A stretch of DNA of 64,000 nt from Planctomycetota bacterium (lineage in GTDB: Bacteria > Planctomycetota > UBA1135 > GCA-002686595): the NCBI GenBank assembly GCA_012960475.1, contig DUBE01000055.1, positions 65,462 to 129,461 of the forward strand, given 5' to 3'. This document shows, piece after piece, positions 25,313-33,693 of this stretch. Both the position numbers and the translations under genes were made by a program. Under the pieces are notes generated by a model. That model did no database searches. It had not been told where the DNA came from and was given only the letters and a program-made list of their open reading frames with translations. Each line of letters begins with the position of its first letter. The first letter of the stretch is position 1.

Positions 25313-27007
25313 ATGCAATCCGACCTGGCGATTGCGCGTAGTGCGCACTTGAGCCCCCTCTTCGAACTGGTTTCGAAATGGGGTGTTTCACCCGAGAGCC
25401 TCATTCCATACGGCCATTACATGGCCAAGGTGGACCATCGCCTCGGGCTCGCACCGCCCCCCGCAGATTCCAAGCTTGTGTTGGTCACTGCGATTACACC
25501 AACGCCCGCGGGGGAGGGTAAGACCGTCCACACCATCGGTTTGTCATTGGCTCTCAACCGTCTTGGCAAGCGTGCCGCTGCCACAATTCGTCAGCCTTCC
25601 ATGGGGCCTGTGTTTGGCATGAAGGGCGGTGCGGCGGGGGGCGGCTACAGTCAGGTTCTTCCCATGGAGGACATCAACTTGCACTTGACCGGTGATTTTC
25701 ATGCGGTCACTGCAGCGCATAATCTGATGGCTGCTGCGCTGGATACGAGCGTGTTGTTGGACAATCCCTATGAGGTCGACCCCGAGCGGATACTGATCAA
25801 GCGCGTAGTGGATGTGAACGACCGCTGCCTGAGGGAGATTCAGGTGGGGCTGGGTGGCAAACTCAACGGAATCCCGCGCACAAGTGGCTTTGAGATCACC
25901 TCCGCCAGCGAGGTGATGGCGGTCTTGGGCCTTGCCAGAGACTTGCCCGACATGCGCGCTCGCTTGGGTCGCATCATCGTGGCAGAGACCTTTGGGGGCC
26001 AGCCCGTGACAGCCGAGCAGATTGGCGTGGCAGGGGCCATGGCGGCGCTCTTGTCCAAGGCCCTGGATCCGACGCTGCTGCAGACCACCGAAGGCACCCC
26101 TGCTCTGGTGCATACGGGTCCCTTTGCCAATATCGCCCATGGGAACTCCTCGGTGGTGGCAGATCGTGTGGCCGCTACCTTCTGCGAGTACGTGGTCACC
26201 GAAGGCGGCTTCGGTGCGGATATGGGAGCGGAGAAGTTCTTCTCGATCAAGTTGCCGGCCAGTGGCATGCAGGCCAAGGTGGCTTTGTTGGTGGCTACCG
26301 TGCGTGCCCTCAAGATGCACTCCGGGCGCTACCAGGTGAAGCCCGGTCGACCTCTCCCCGAGGAGTTGATGCGGCCCAATCTGGAAGCTCTGGCAGAGGG
26401 CTGCGTCAACATGGATGCGCAGCTTGACAATGTGAGGGCCCATGGGATTCCGGTGGTGGTGGCTATCAACCGTTTCCCCAGTGACTCCGATGCGGAACTT
26501 GAGCTGGTGCGGGAACGCGCCATGGCCGGCGGGGCCTACGGCGCGTTCCTGTCCGAGGTGCATGCCAAGGGCGGTGCCGGGGGAGAGGAGATCGCAAGAG
26601 CAATCATCGAAGCGGCGGAATCCATGCAGGGCAATGCACAGCCCCTCTATGACCCTCAGGCACCCCTGATCGAGAAGCTCGAGATCTTGGCGCGGAATCA
26701 GTACGGGGCGGACGGGATCCAGCTTGAGCCCGAGGCGCTTGTGCAACTGCGCAAGATCGAGGAGCAGGGGGGTGGCTGCCTGCCGGTTTGCGTGGCCAAG
26801 ACCCAATACTCACTGTCCCATGACCCCAGTCTCAAGGGGCGTCCCACGGGCTACACCCTGCCGATCCGTGCCCTGCGCCTGGCAGCCGGGGCGGGCTTTG
26901 TGATCGCCTACGCGGGCAAGATCATGACCATGCCGGGGCTTGGGCGGAAGCCGGCCTACAAGGATGTGGATCTGGATGAAGAGGGGCTTGTGGAGGGGCT
27001 TTTCTAG
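25313..27007 (+). CDS. fhs: Formate--tetrahydrofolate ligase
   Basis: A 564-residue protein that forms 10-formyl-THF from formate, THF and ATP. I choose ATG 25313 because it gives the family start M-Q-S-D-L-A-I-A; earlier ATGs at 25292 and 25298 only add a few residues. The P-loop-like TPTPAGEGKT is followed by RQPSMGPVFGMKGGAAGGGY and INLHLTGDFHAV, and the end has AGKIMTMPGLG. The length is close to the usual 555-560 residues. It feeds one-carbon units to purine and serine metabolism. It is divergent from the MerR regulator with 182 bases between starts, so the regulator might act here too. Confidence 0.95.
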   Translation: MQSDLAIARSAHLSPLFELVSKWGVSPESLIPYGHYMAKVDHRLGLAPPPADSKLVLVTAITPTPAGEGKTVHTIGLSLALNRLGKRAAATIRQPSMGPVFGMKGGAAGGGYSQVLPMEDINLHLTGDFHAVTAAHNLMAAALDTSVLLDNPYEVDPERILIKRVVDVNDRCLREIQVGLGGKLNGIPRTSGFEITSASEVMAVLGLARDLPDMRARLGRIIVAETFGGQPVTAEQIGVAGAMAALLSKALDPTLLQTTEGTPALVHTGPFANIAHGNSSVVADRVAATFCEYVVTEGGFGADMGAEKFFSIKLPASGMQAKVALLVATVRALKMHSGRYQVKPGRPLPEELMRPNLEALAEGCVNMDAQLDNVRAHGIPVVVAINRFPSDSDAELELVRERAMAGGAYGAFLSEVHAKGGAGGEEIARAIIEAAESMQGNAQPLYDPQAPLIEKLEILARNQYGADGIQLEPEALVQLRKIEEQGGGCLPVCVAKTQYSLSHDPSLKGRPTGYTLPIRALRLAAGAGFVIAYAGKIMTMPGLGRKPAYKDVDLDEEGLVEGLF

Positions 27008-27211
27008 GAACCGCCCTGAAGCTGGTGAGCGGCTTTTCTGTCCTCCAGACATCTACATGTCCCTTCGAACTCGATTCTTACCTGGCTCTTGCTTATCCTG
27101 TTTCCAGCTAGAGGGGACTCGGGCGTAGTCCCTCCACCCCGCCTCTGTTCGGAGGTGGAATTCACAGCGATCCGATCCCAATAGAAGGGACACCCAAACC
27201 CGCTACTGACC
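27008..27211. other. Intergenic space with small hairpins
   Basis: These 204 bases between fhs and the YugP-like gene hold no supported gene. GGGACT and AGTCCC (about 27115-27133) form a small hairpin, and CCACC...GGTGG brackets another at about 27133-27160. Neither is followed by a T-run, so termination is unproven. Confidence 0.4.
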
Positions 27212-27892
27212 ATGTTTTTCGATCCTCGTTTCTTCCTTGTTGTCGGCCCTTTCATGCTGCTGGCGTTTTTTGCCTCCATGCGGGTCAAGTCCACCTTCAA
27301 GCGTTATGCCAAAGTGGGCGTACGCTCGGGTATGACAGGAGCGGAGGCCGCCAGGGCCGTGGCCCGGGCGGGAGGCGCCGAGGTGACCGTGGAACGCGTG
27401 GGTGGCTTTCTGTCCGATCATTACGATCCCCGTACCAAGACCTTGCGCCTCTCGCCAGAGGTGCATGATGGCCGTTCGATTTCTGCCATTGCGGTGGGGG
27501 CTCACGAAGCGGGGCACGCGATTCAAGATGTGCGGCAGTACGCTTGGCTGGGCATGCGCTCGAGCCTGGTGCCCATGACCATGATGGGTTCGAGGTCTTG
27601 GATCTGGATTTTCATCGCGGGCATGTTGCTGCACCTACCGGCTCTGGCCTGGGTGGGCGTGATATTGTTCAGTTTCACGGTGATCTTCCAGCTGGTGACC
27701 CTGCCGGTGGAATTCGATGCATCCAAGCGCGCCAAGGCGGTCTTGGTTGAGGCCGGCATTGTCTCAAGCGCTGAGGAAGAGAAAGGCGTCTCGGATGTGC
27801 TCGGTGCGGCGGCCATGACCTATGTGGCCGGGGCTCTCACTGCGATTGCGACCCTGTTCTACTATGTGACCCTGTTGTCCGGGCGTGACTAG
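27212..27892 (+). CDS. YugP-type membrane zinc metallopeptidase
   Basis: A 226-residue membrane protein. It has an N-terminal helix (FFLVVGPFMLLAFFASM), a short soluble domain, the zinc motif A-H-E-A-G-H-A-I-Q, then three further membrane segments. VEFDASKRAK after the third helix is the conserved second element of the neutral zinc peptidase 2 (YugP) family. The C-terminal helix AAAMTYVAGALTAIATLFYY is typical. The family's substrate is unknown; it is widespread and membrane-bound with the active site probably near the membrane surface. It stands alone between fhs and pgi. Confidence 0.88.
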   Translation: MFFDPRFFLVVGPFMLLAFFASMRVKSTFKRYAKVGVRSGMTGAEAARAVARAGGAEVTVERVGGFLSDHYDPRTKTLRLSPEVHDGRSISAIAVGAHEAGHAIQDVRQYAWLGMRSSLVPMTMMGSRSWIWIFIAGMLLHLPALAWVGVILFSFTVIFQLVTLPVEFDASKRAKAVLVEAGIVSSAEEEKGVSDVLGAAAMTYVAGALTAIATLFYYVTLLSGRD

Positions 27893-28054
27893 GTGTCGGG
27901 GCGTGATCGGGCTCTGTCCGGGCGCTGCTTGCTGTCCGCTTGCTGGGCCAAACGGGCATGTTGTCCCGGCTCCCTTGAATTTGCCCGGCCTGGGTTGGGG
28001 TCTGTGCTTGCTCGGGGCTAGAGTGGGCTCACGACCTTTCCACCCCGACCCAGC

Positions 28055-29449
28055 ATGGACCTTGTCTCAATCGATTGGACGAACATTTCTGCCGACGCCA
28101 TCGGTGTTGAGCACGGCCTGACGGAAGAGCGCATGCAGGCCTTGAAGGAGCCCTCTCGGGTGGCCTTGGCGGCGGTGCGAGCTCGCGCAGGCGATGACCT
28201 GCGCTTTCAGACCCTGCCCGCCGGCGGTGCCTGGCATGAGCGCATCCTGGCCTACGCAGAAGAACAGCGCGGGCGCTTCGAGAACATCGTGGTCTTGGGC
28301 ATCGGGGGGTCGGCTCTGGGAAATCGCGCTCTGCACTCGGCCATGCACAGTCCCTACCACGAGATGTTTGGGGCTCACGGCCTGCCGCGTTTGTTTGTCT
28401 TGGACAACGTGGATCCGGATCTGGTGGGAGAATTCCTCGACAGGGTCGATCCTTCCACTTGTCTGTTCAACGTGATCTCCAAGTCGGGCTCTACTGCGGA
28501 GACCATGTCTCAGTTCCTGATTTTTAGGCGTGCTCTGATCGAGCGCGTGGGAAAGGAGGCCCATGTTAAGCACATCGTTGTTACCACCGATGCCAGCGCG
28601 GGTGTGTTGCGGCCGATTGTGAAAGAAGAGGGGTATGTTTCTTTCGATGTGCCCGAGGGGGTTGGCGGACGGTTCAGTGTGCTCTCCCCTGTGGGACTGT
28701 TGTCTTCGGCATTGATCGGCATCGATACGGCGGGTCTGCTCAAGGGTGCGGCGGACATGGACGAGCGTTGTGAGACCGGCGACTTGTTCGAGAACCCGTC
28801 CTTGATGCTGGCTGGGATTCAATCCTGCATGCAACAGGAAAAGCACAAGCCTATCGCAGTGACTTTCGCTTACGGTCATCGTCTGCGGCATCTTGCGGAT
28901 TGGTATGCCCAATTGCTGGCGGAGTCCCTCGGCAAGCGTTTCAACCGTGATGGTCAAGAGGTCTTCGCCGGACCTACCCCAGTACGCGCGGTGGGGGTTA
29001 CGGATCAGCACAGTCAGAGCCAGTTGTTCGTTGAGGGGCCCCATGACAAGTGGTTCACCCTGTTGGCGATTGAACATTCAGACCACCATGTTCCGATTCC
29101 TGCTGAGTATGGAGACCGGGATGCTCTGGCCTACCTCGGTGGGCGCAGCCTGGGCGAGTTGTTTGAGGCCGAGCGTGAAGGCACGCGCATTGCTTTGACC
29201 GAAGCCCAGCGGCCAAACTTGACCATCTCCTTCCCGCGTGTGACCGAGCACACCCTGGGGCAGTACCTCTACATGATGGAATTGGCCGTAGCGGTGATGG
29301 GTGAGCACTACGGGGTTGATGCCTTCGATCAGCCCGGGGTCGAGGCGGGCAAGATTGCGGCCTATGGGCTGATGGGCCGCAAGGGCTTCGAGCAGCGACG
29401 TGTGGAGATCGAAGCAGCCCGCACGGCTTGTCCGCCCCGGCGCCTGTAG
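28055..29449 (+). CDS. pgi: Glucose-6-phosphate isomerase
   Basis: A 464-residue protein, the shorter bacterial type. LGIGGSALGNRAL and SKSGSTAET are the sugar-phosphate-binding SIS elements. EGVGGRFSVLSPVGL is the first PGI signature; GVDAFDQPGVEAGK near the C-terminus is the second and includes the catalytic Lys. Conserved acid/base residues lie in SLGK and E-H-S-D-H-H. It interconverts glucose-6-phosphate and fructose-6-phosphate. ATG 28055 follows an unremarkable leader. It appears to be a single gene. Confidence 0.95.
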   Translation: MDLVSIDWTNISADAIGVEHGLTEERMQALKEPSRVALAAVRARAGDDLRFQTLPAGGAWHERILAYAEEQRGRFENIVVLGIGGSALGNRALHSAMHSPYHEMFGAHGLPRLFVLDNVDPDLVGEFLDRVDPSTCLFNVISKSGSTAETMSQFLIFRRALIERVGKEAHVKHIVVTTDASAGVLRPIVKEEGYVSFDVPEGVGGRFSVLSPVGLLSSALIGIDTAGLLKGAADMDERCETGDLFENPSLMLAGIQSCMQQEKHKPIAVTFAYGHRLRHLADWYAQLLAESLGKRFNRDGQEVFAGPTPVRAVGVTDQHSQSQLFVEGPHDKWFTLLAIEHSDHHVPIPAEYGDRDALAYLGGRSLGELFEAEREGTRIALTEAQRPNLTISFPRVTEHTLGQYLYMMELAVAVMGEHYGVDAFDQPGVEAGKIAAYGLMGRKGFEQRRVEIEAARTACPPRRL

Positions 29450-29628
29450 GGGGAGGATTGTCGGGGAGGGGTCGGTCGGGTCGGGAGGCAATCTGGCCCA
29501 TCCGAGGCCCCGGGAGGGCAATTTTAGTGTGATCCGGGGGGTCCTCGCGCGGCCCTGACGCTAGACTCCCCCGCCCTGTGCCCCTGGGTACGCCTCTGCG
29601 TTTCTTCTCCGGCACGGCGACCTATGCC

Positions 29629-30528
29629 ATGGAACGGATTCTCGACATGTGGGTTGGGGTTGAACTCCAGCCCCGCTCCCAAGAAGTCAGCCAGGGTTCC
29701 CGTGGTGCCTTCAATCAGGCCATGGCCTTGGCGTGTCAGGTGGGTGCGCGCATCACGATCATGCACTCCACATGGCACGAGGGCCGCACGGTGCCCATTG
29801 GTGATGCGGGCAAGGCGGCTCTCGACGCAATGGTCACCGAGGCGATTGGAGCGGGATTGAGAACACGGCTTGAGGTTACCGATCAACGCCCCTGGCTGGC
29901 GCTGCTGCGGGCTGCTCTCAACGAGTCCGCCGACTTGATTCTTGTGGGCAAGCGCGATCGGCTGCAGGCACCCAGCGGCCGACGCCTGGGCAGCGTGGCC
30001 ACAAAACTCGTACGCAAGTGTCCCGCGCCGGTTTGGGTGGTCAAGCCAGGGCATGATCTGGAGCACAAGCTGATCCTCGTGGCGACGGACCTGACGGGCG
30101 TCGGAGATCAGGCTCTGCGCTGGTCCGCTTCTCTTGCTCGCTGGCGCGGGGCCGCGCTGCACATTGTTCACGCCTGGCGACACGATTCAGAAGCGCAAGA
30201 ACGCTTCCAAGGGGATGACCCTGAGGCCTGGCAGGAAGAGCTTTCAAACCTGCGGGAGGAAACCCGGGTCGCGGTTCTGGAACGCTGCGGGAACTTGGAT
30301 CTGCCCGCGCCGCCCACAGTGCATCTTTCGCGCAAGAGTCCCGCCCGTGCCATCAAGGAAACCGTCGGACACTTGGTGCCGGATCTGTTGGTCTTGGGCA
30401 GTTTGTCCCGGGCTGGTCGCGCGGGTATTTTTGTGGGTGAGACAGCTGAACGCCTGATGGGGAGGCTGGGCTGCTCCTTGCTGGTGCTCAAGCCTGACGG
30501 CTTTGAGTGCCCCGTTGCGGCGGACTAG
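29629..30528 (+). CDS. Tandem universal-stress-protein (UspA) domain protein
   Basis: About 299 residues from ATG 29629 (a GTG at 29578 would add 17). Two Usp-like Rossmann domains can be seen. The first (about 5-140) has D-L-I-L-V-G-K-R and a degenerate GRRLGSVATKLVRKCPAPVWVV loop. The second (about 145-290) begins LILVATDLTGVGDQALRWS and ends LLVLGSLSRAGRAGIFVGET, then A-E-R-L-M-G-R-L-G-C-S-L-L-V-L-K. The second domain keeps a G-x(n)-G-x-x-x-E-x-x-x-x ATP-binding-type end but not a perfect G-2X-G-9X-G-S/T. Cytoplasmic stress role inferred. Its stop shares a CTAG with the stop of the convergent aldolase. Confidence 0.8.
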   Translation: MERILDMWVGVELQPRSQEVSQGSRGAFNQAMALACQVGARITIMHSTWHEGRTVPIGDAGKAALDAMVTEAIGAGLRTRLEVTDQRPWLALLRAALNESADLILVGKRDRLQAPSGRRLGSVATKLVRKCPAPVWVVKPGHDLEHKLILVATDLTGVGDQALRWSASLARWRGAALHIVHAWRHDSEAQERFQGDDPEAWQEELSNLREETRVAVLERCGNLDLPAPPTVHLSRKSPARAIKETVGHLVPDLLVLGSLSRAGRAGIFVGETAERLMGRLGCSLLVLKPDGFECPVAAD

Positions 30529-31244
30529 TTGCCGTCTTGGGGCAGGCCGCAGCCGGTTTCCAGCGTGTTGCGCTGGGTGATGCCCAGGGCTGCGCGCGTG
30601 GCCAGGAGCTTCTGTACATCTTCCGGGGGCAGGGGATCGAGGCCGCCTTTGGCAGTGTGCGCCAGCCAGAGAATGCGCGCGGTGTGCTCCAGCATGTCGA
30701 GCTTCTTGAATGCCTCCATCAGGTTGGTACCCAGGGTCACCGAGCCGTGGTTCTTCATCATCACAGTGTCGGAGCAGCGTATGATCTCGCGGATTGTCTC
30801 TGGCAGCTCCGGCGTACCCGGTGTGCCGAAAGGGGCCGTGGGGATTCCTCCGATGGTCACGATCACTTCTGGGATGACAGGCATCTGCAGATCGATGCCT
30901 GCGATGGTCATGGCCACCGCGTGGGGTGGGTGGGCGTGCAGGATGGCCCGCACATCCGGGCGCTCCTCATAGGCCACCATGTGGATGCCGATTTCGCTGG
31001 AGGGCTTGGGCCCCACGGGGGGGGGAGTGCCGTCTGCACCAAGTTTGGCGATCTGGTGCGGGTTGAGAAAACCCTTCATGCTGCCGGTGGGCGTCACCAG
31101 GATTGAACCATCCCGCATGCGGGCGGAAATATTGCCATCGGCGGCGACAACCGTGCCGCGGCTGTAGCACAACTCCCCGATCTTGCAGATCGCGGTGCGC
31201 AGTCGAGCTTCTTCGTCGCTCCAGGAGGGATCAGAGGGTTGCAT
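30525..31244 (-). CDS. Class II aldolase, fuculose-1-phosphate-aldolase-like
   Basis: A 239-residue zinc aldolase. Zinc ligands are H103 and H105 in H-A-H-P-P-H-A and H166 in M-K-N-H-G; the catalytic Glu equivalent is E84 in PSSEIGIH. GNISARMRDG and TPTGSMKG match the substrate-phosphate loop. Enzymes of this family split fuculose- or rhamnulose-1-phosphate into lactaldehyde and DHAP. In Planctomycetes and Verrucomicrobia they sit in microcompartment loci that process the lactaldehyde (established for Planctopirus). Here it follows three vertex shell genes with a 19-base gap, in the same operon, which supports that role. Confidence 0.85.
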   Translation of the reverse strand: MQPSDPSWSDEEARLRTAICKIGELCYSRGTVVAADGNISARMRDGSILVTPTGSMKGFLNPHQIAKLGADGTPPPVGPKPSSEIGIHMVAYEERPDVRAILHAHPPHAVAMTIAGIDLQMPVIPEVIVTIGGIPTAPFGTPGTPELPETIREIIRCSDTVMMKNHGSVTLGTNLMEAFKKLDMLEHTARILWLAHTAKGGLDPLPPEDVQKLLATRAALGITQRNTLETGCGLPQDGN

Positions 31245-31263
31245 TGTTTTGGCTTGCTGGGTG

Positions 31264-31572
31264 TTAGGGCTGCTGGGTCTGGCGGTGGTCGTAGGTCAGC
31301 TTGCCGTGTACTTCCACCGCATCGACGAAGCCCACGATGAGGGACTTGATCGGTGCGCTGGCGTCCTTGAGGATCTGGCGCCCGGAGTTGCCCTCGTCGA
31401 TCATCAGTACTCGGTCACCAACGCCCGCGCCGACCTTGTCCAGGGCAATACGCATCTTGCCCGTGGCCTTGCCGTCTGGTGTGACCGGCCGCACCATCAA
31501 GAGGGTGAAGCCATCGAGAGCCTTGATCTGTACGGGGGAAACCACTGTACCAATCACATCCGCCAGGATCAT
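31264..31572 (-). CDS. Microcompartment vertex protein (BMC-P, EutN/CcmL family) 1
   Basis: A 102-residue protein with the Pfam EutN_CcmL pattern: short strand M-I-L-A-D-V-I-G-T-V-V-S, central LDGFTLLMVRPV, the conserved KVGAGVGDRVLMIDEG loop, and a terminal I-V-G-F-V-D-A-V. BMC-P proteins form pentamers that cap the vertices of icosahedral shells. The start ATG 31572 overlaps the stop of the preceding shell gene by four bases. It is the most divergent of the three in its C-terminal tail, which extends about 12 residues past the fold. Confidence 0.9.
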   Translation of the reverse strand: MILADVIGTVVSPVQIKALDGFTLLMVRPVTPDGKATGKMRIALDKVGAGVGDRVLMIDEGNSGRQILKDASAPIKSLIVGFVDAVEVHGKLTYDHRQTQQP

Positions 31573-31874
31573 CGTGAAGGCTCCAGGTCTGAAGCCAGGT
31601 CGCGATTGCCGACTACCGCTTGTTCTACAAAGCCCAAGATGGTGGCGTCCACCGGTACAAAGGTTTCGTTGGGCAGGGCAAGGGCTGCCTCGCGTCCATC
31701 CACATAGTGGATCAAATCCCCAGGACCGCTGGAGATCGCGCTGCAAGCCACCAAACTGCCGCCCATGGGGGCACCGGTTTCGTCCAGGGGTTGCACGATT
31801 TGCAAGGGCACTCCCTCGAGCCCCTCGTACTGCTGAGTGGCGACCACGCGCCCGATTACTCGGCCCAGATACAT
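31569..31874 (-). CDS. Microcompartment vertex protein (BMC-P, EutN/CcmL family) 2
   Basis: A 101-residue BMC-P protein: YLGRVIGRVVATQQYEGL, GVPLQIVQPL, a GPGDLIHYVDGREAA loop in place of GAGxGD, and ATILGFVEQAVV. It overlaps the next shell gene (ATGA at 31569-31572) and lies 4 bases after the third one. The A-C-S-A-I-S-S segment before the loop departs from the usual V-G-A-G and could alter the pore or the pentamer interface. Confidence 0.9.
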   Translation of the reverse strand: MYLGRVIGRVVATQQYEGLEGVPLQIVQPLDETGAPMGGSLVACSAISSGPGDLIHYVDGREAALALPNETFVPVDATILGFVEQAVVGNRDLASDLEPSR

Positions 31875-31878
31875 GGTC

Positions 31879-32175
31879 TCACTCGCTCCACTTCTCGTAG
31901 ACGTTGCTGCCGTCCTGATCCCAGGAATCTACAATCGCCATGACCACTGCATCGCAGGGACGGTCCTTGGTCAGGGTGGTCTGGCGCGCACTGGAGCCCG
32001 TGGCGTAGAGCACCAGGTCTCCCGGGCCTGCGCCTACCGCGTCCACGGCGATGACGTATTGGTCCTTTGGCTTGTTCTCGTGGTTGTGCACCTGGCACAC
32101 CAGAAGTTTGTGGTCGCGCAGACCCTCGTCCTTTTGGGTGGCCACCAGGCTGCCGATGATCTTTGCAATTTGCAT
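31879..32175 (-). CDS. Microcompartment vertex protein (BMC-P, EutN/CcmL family) 3
   Basis: A 98-residue BMC-P protein: MQIAKIIGSLVATQKDEGL, KLLVCQVHNHE, the canonical AVGAGPGDLVLYATGSSARQ loop, and AVVMAIVDSW. ATG 32175 fits the family start exactly. It is the first shell gene of the operon and lies 11 bases after the end of the exported isomerase gene. Three paralogous BMC-P genes are typical of Planctomycetes/Verrucomicrobia loci. Confidence 0.92.
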   Translation of the reverse strand: MQIAKIIGSLVATQKDEGLRDHKLLVCQVHNHENKPKDQYVIAVDAVGAGPGDLVLYATGSSARQTTLTKDRPCDAVVMAIVDSWDQDGSNVYEKWSE

Positions 32176-32186
32176 GGGTCTAGATT

Positions 32187-33635
32187 CTACAGGTCGAGCC
32201 AGGTGGAAACCGCTGCCCGGGGCAGGGCATCGCTCACCAGGCGTCGGCGCAGTTCCTGGTGGATGTGGTCGCGCATCTCTTCCCAGGTGGGCAGGGGCCG
32301 ATAGGCGCCGATTTGGAGCAACAAGACCCCGCCCTGGAGGCGCAGGGGGCCCAGCAGAGAGCCCTCTGGTGAGTCCATGCCCTTGTCGATGTGCCCCCAA
32401 AGAGCCGCGCGCACGGTTTCCGGGACCAGCCGCGAGCCCCTTGTGATGATACCCAGATACCCCTTGCGCTCCCGGCTGGCTGGCTCGTCCGAGTGCAGGC
32501 CCACCATGCGTTCGAAATCCTTGGGGCTGGCGATCTGCTCCTTCATGGCTTCAAGCTCCGCCTCGGCCGCTTCAAAAGTGCGTGGGCTGAGTTCGTTGGC
32601 AAAGCGGGCAGCGCTCAGCACCAGAACGCTGATGGCATGGCCTTCTCCGTGCAGGCTGTCGAAGAGGTTGCGCTCTTCTTCATAGACCGCGCGCAGTTCT
32701 GCGTCCCCATGGGTGCGGTCCACGAAGAGGTGCGCCATGGCTGCTGCGCGGATCGCCGGGTCCCGGCGTACGGTAGCCAGGGAAAGGCCCTGGGCCTGGA
32801 GTAGCTGCTCGTAGGCGACTCCCTGGAAGTTGCTGTTGGCTTCCACTTCCTTTCGTCGTCGGGCGATCTCGGCACTCACTGCGGCTTCGAAAGTGTCTGG
32901 GGCCAGGTCCGGCAAGCGCGCGGTTATGCGCTCAACGAGCAGCAGCTCATAGCAGGCTTCGCGTAGTTGTTCGGAGGTCAGGCTGGTGCGCAGGTACTCT
33001 CCAAAGGTCTGCCTTGAAATCACATGTGGCCCGATCGTCAACACCGTTCCATCGCTCCAGGGGTATTCGCCTTTCTTTTGTTCCAGGCTATCCACGATCC
33101 CATTCAGCCAGTGGGTTTGTTGTTCGCCGCTGAGGGGATCATCAGGTTCCAACCCGAGACTCCTGCGAGCCAGGCGCTCGTGCAACACCGACAGACGTAG
33201 GTGTCTTTGGAAGGTCTTGCGTTTGATGCCCTGTTGTTCAAGGTAGTCCGCCAGACTGTCCGCTGTGCCGCTGGAAATGATCTGTTCCTCCAGGGTCCGC
33301 CAGCGCTGATTGAGGTCCGCCCGACTGGCGCTGATTCCCTCACTCTTGGCGAGTTCTTCCACCACCACCAACTGAGCCAGGGCCCCGAGTGTGTCCTGAC
33401 CCAGGGGTGAGTTCCCATGGCGGGCCAGCAGAAGGTCATCGAGTTCTGTGAAGGTCAAGCGGCAGTCGGGACCGATGGCCGCCAGTTCGACTCCCAGGCG
33501 CGGTTTGTCCGGCGCCTGTTGGGGAGGCACATCGGGGGCGGGCGGCGCCGGCCGTTTCTGGTCGGGTTGCTGGGCCTCAACCTGCCCCGGAGCCAGGGCT
33601 GTAAGTGCCAGAAGGCAGGCAAGCTGTGCTTTCAT
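32187..33635 (-). CDS. Exported SurA/PpiC-like peptidyl-prolyl isomerase-type chaperone
   Basis: A 482-residue protein. A signal peptide (MKAQLACLLALTALAPGQVEA) and Pro/Gln-rich linker lead into a SurA-like helical N-domain (LGALAQLVVVEELAKSEGI... and LEQQGIKRKTFQRHLRLSVL). A second helical block follows, and the parvulin-like region at about 330-460 has the features AISVLVLSAARF, ASPKDFERMVGLHSDEPASRE and KGYLGIITRGSRLVPETVRAALWGHIDKG in broken form, with LGPLRLQGGVLLLQIG. It should assist folding of envelope proteins. It heads the shell/aldolase operon, an odd partner, because the microcompartment is cytoplasmic. Confidence 0.75.
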   Translation of the reverse strand: MKAQLACLLALTALAPGQVEAQQPDQKRPAPPAPDVPPQQAPDKPRLGVELAAIGPDCRLTFTELDDLLLARHGNSPLGQDTLGALAQLVVVEELAKSEGISASRADLNQRWRTLEEQIISSGTADSLADYLEQQGIKRKTFQRHLRLSVLHERLARRSLGLEPDDPLSGEQQTHWLNGIVDSLEQKKGEYPWSDGTVLTIGPHVISRQTFGEYLRTSLTSEQLREACYELLLVERITARLPDLAPDTFEAAVSAEIARRRKEVEANSNFQGVAYEQLLQAQGLSLATVRRDPAIRAAAMAHLFVDRTHGDAELRAVYEEERNLFDSLHGEGHAISVLVLSAARFANELSPRTFEAAEAELEAMKEQIASPKDFERMVGLHSDEPASRERKGYLGIITRGSRLVPETVRAALWGHIDKGMDSPEGSLLGPLRLQGGVLLLQIGAYRPLPTWEEMRDHIHQELRRRLVSDALPRAAVSTWLDL

Positions 33636-33693
33636 TGCCCCTATGGTAGCGCCAGGGGGGCCCTGGAGGCCTCATTCTGGCACCCCAGGTGAC

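Noticed and set aside
25544-26806. A 420-codon open frame on the minus strand opposite formate-THF ligase.
   Set aside because: It is a shadow of a strongly conserved plus-strand gene; its translation is His/Gln-rich without any family motif, as expected from the reverse complement of a GC-rich coding strand.
28067-29077. A 336-codon open frame on the minus strand inside pgi.
   Set aside because: Reverse-strand shadow; pgi is clear and full length.
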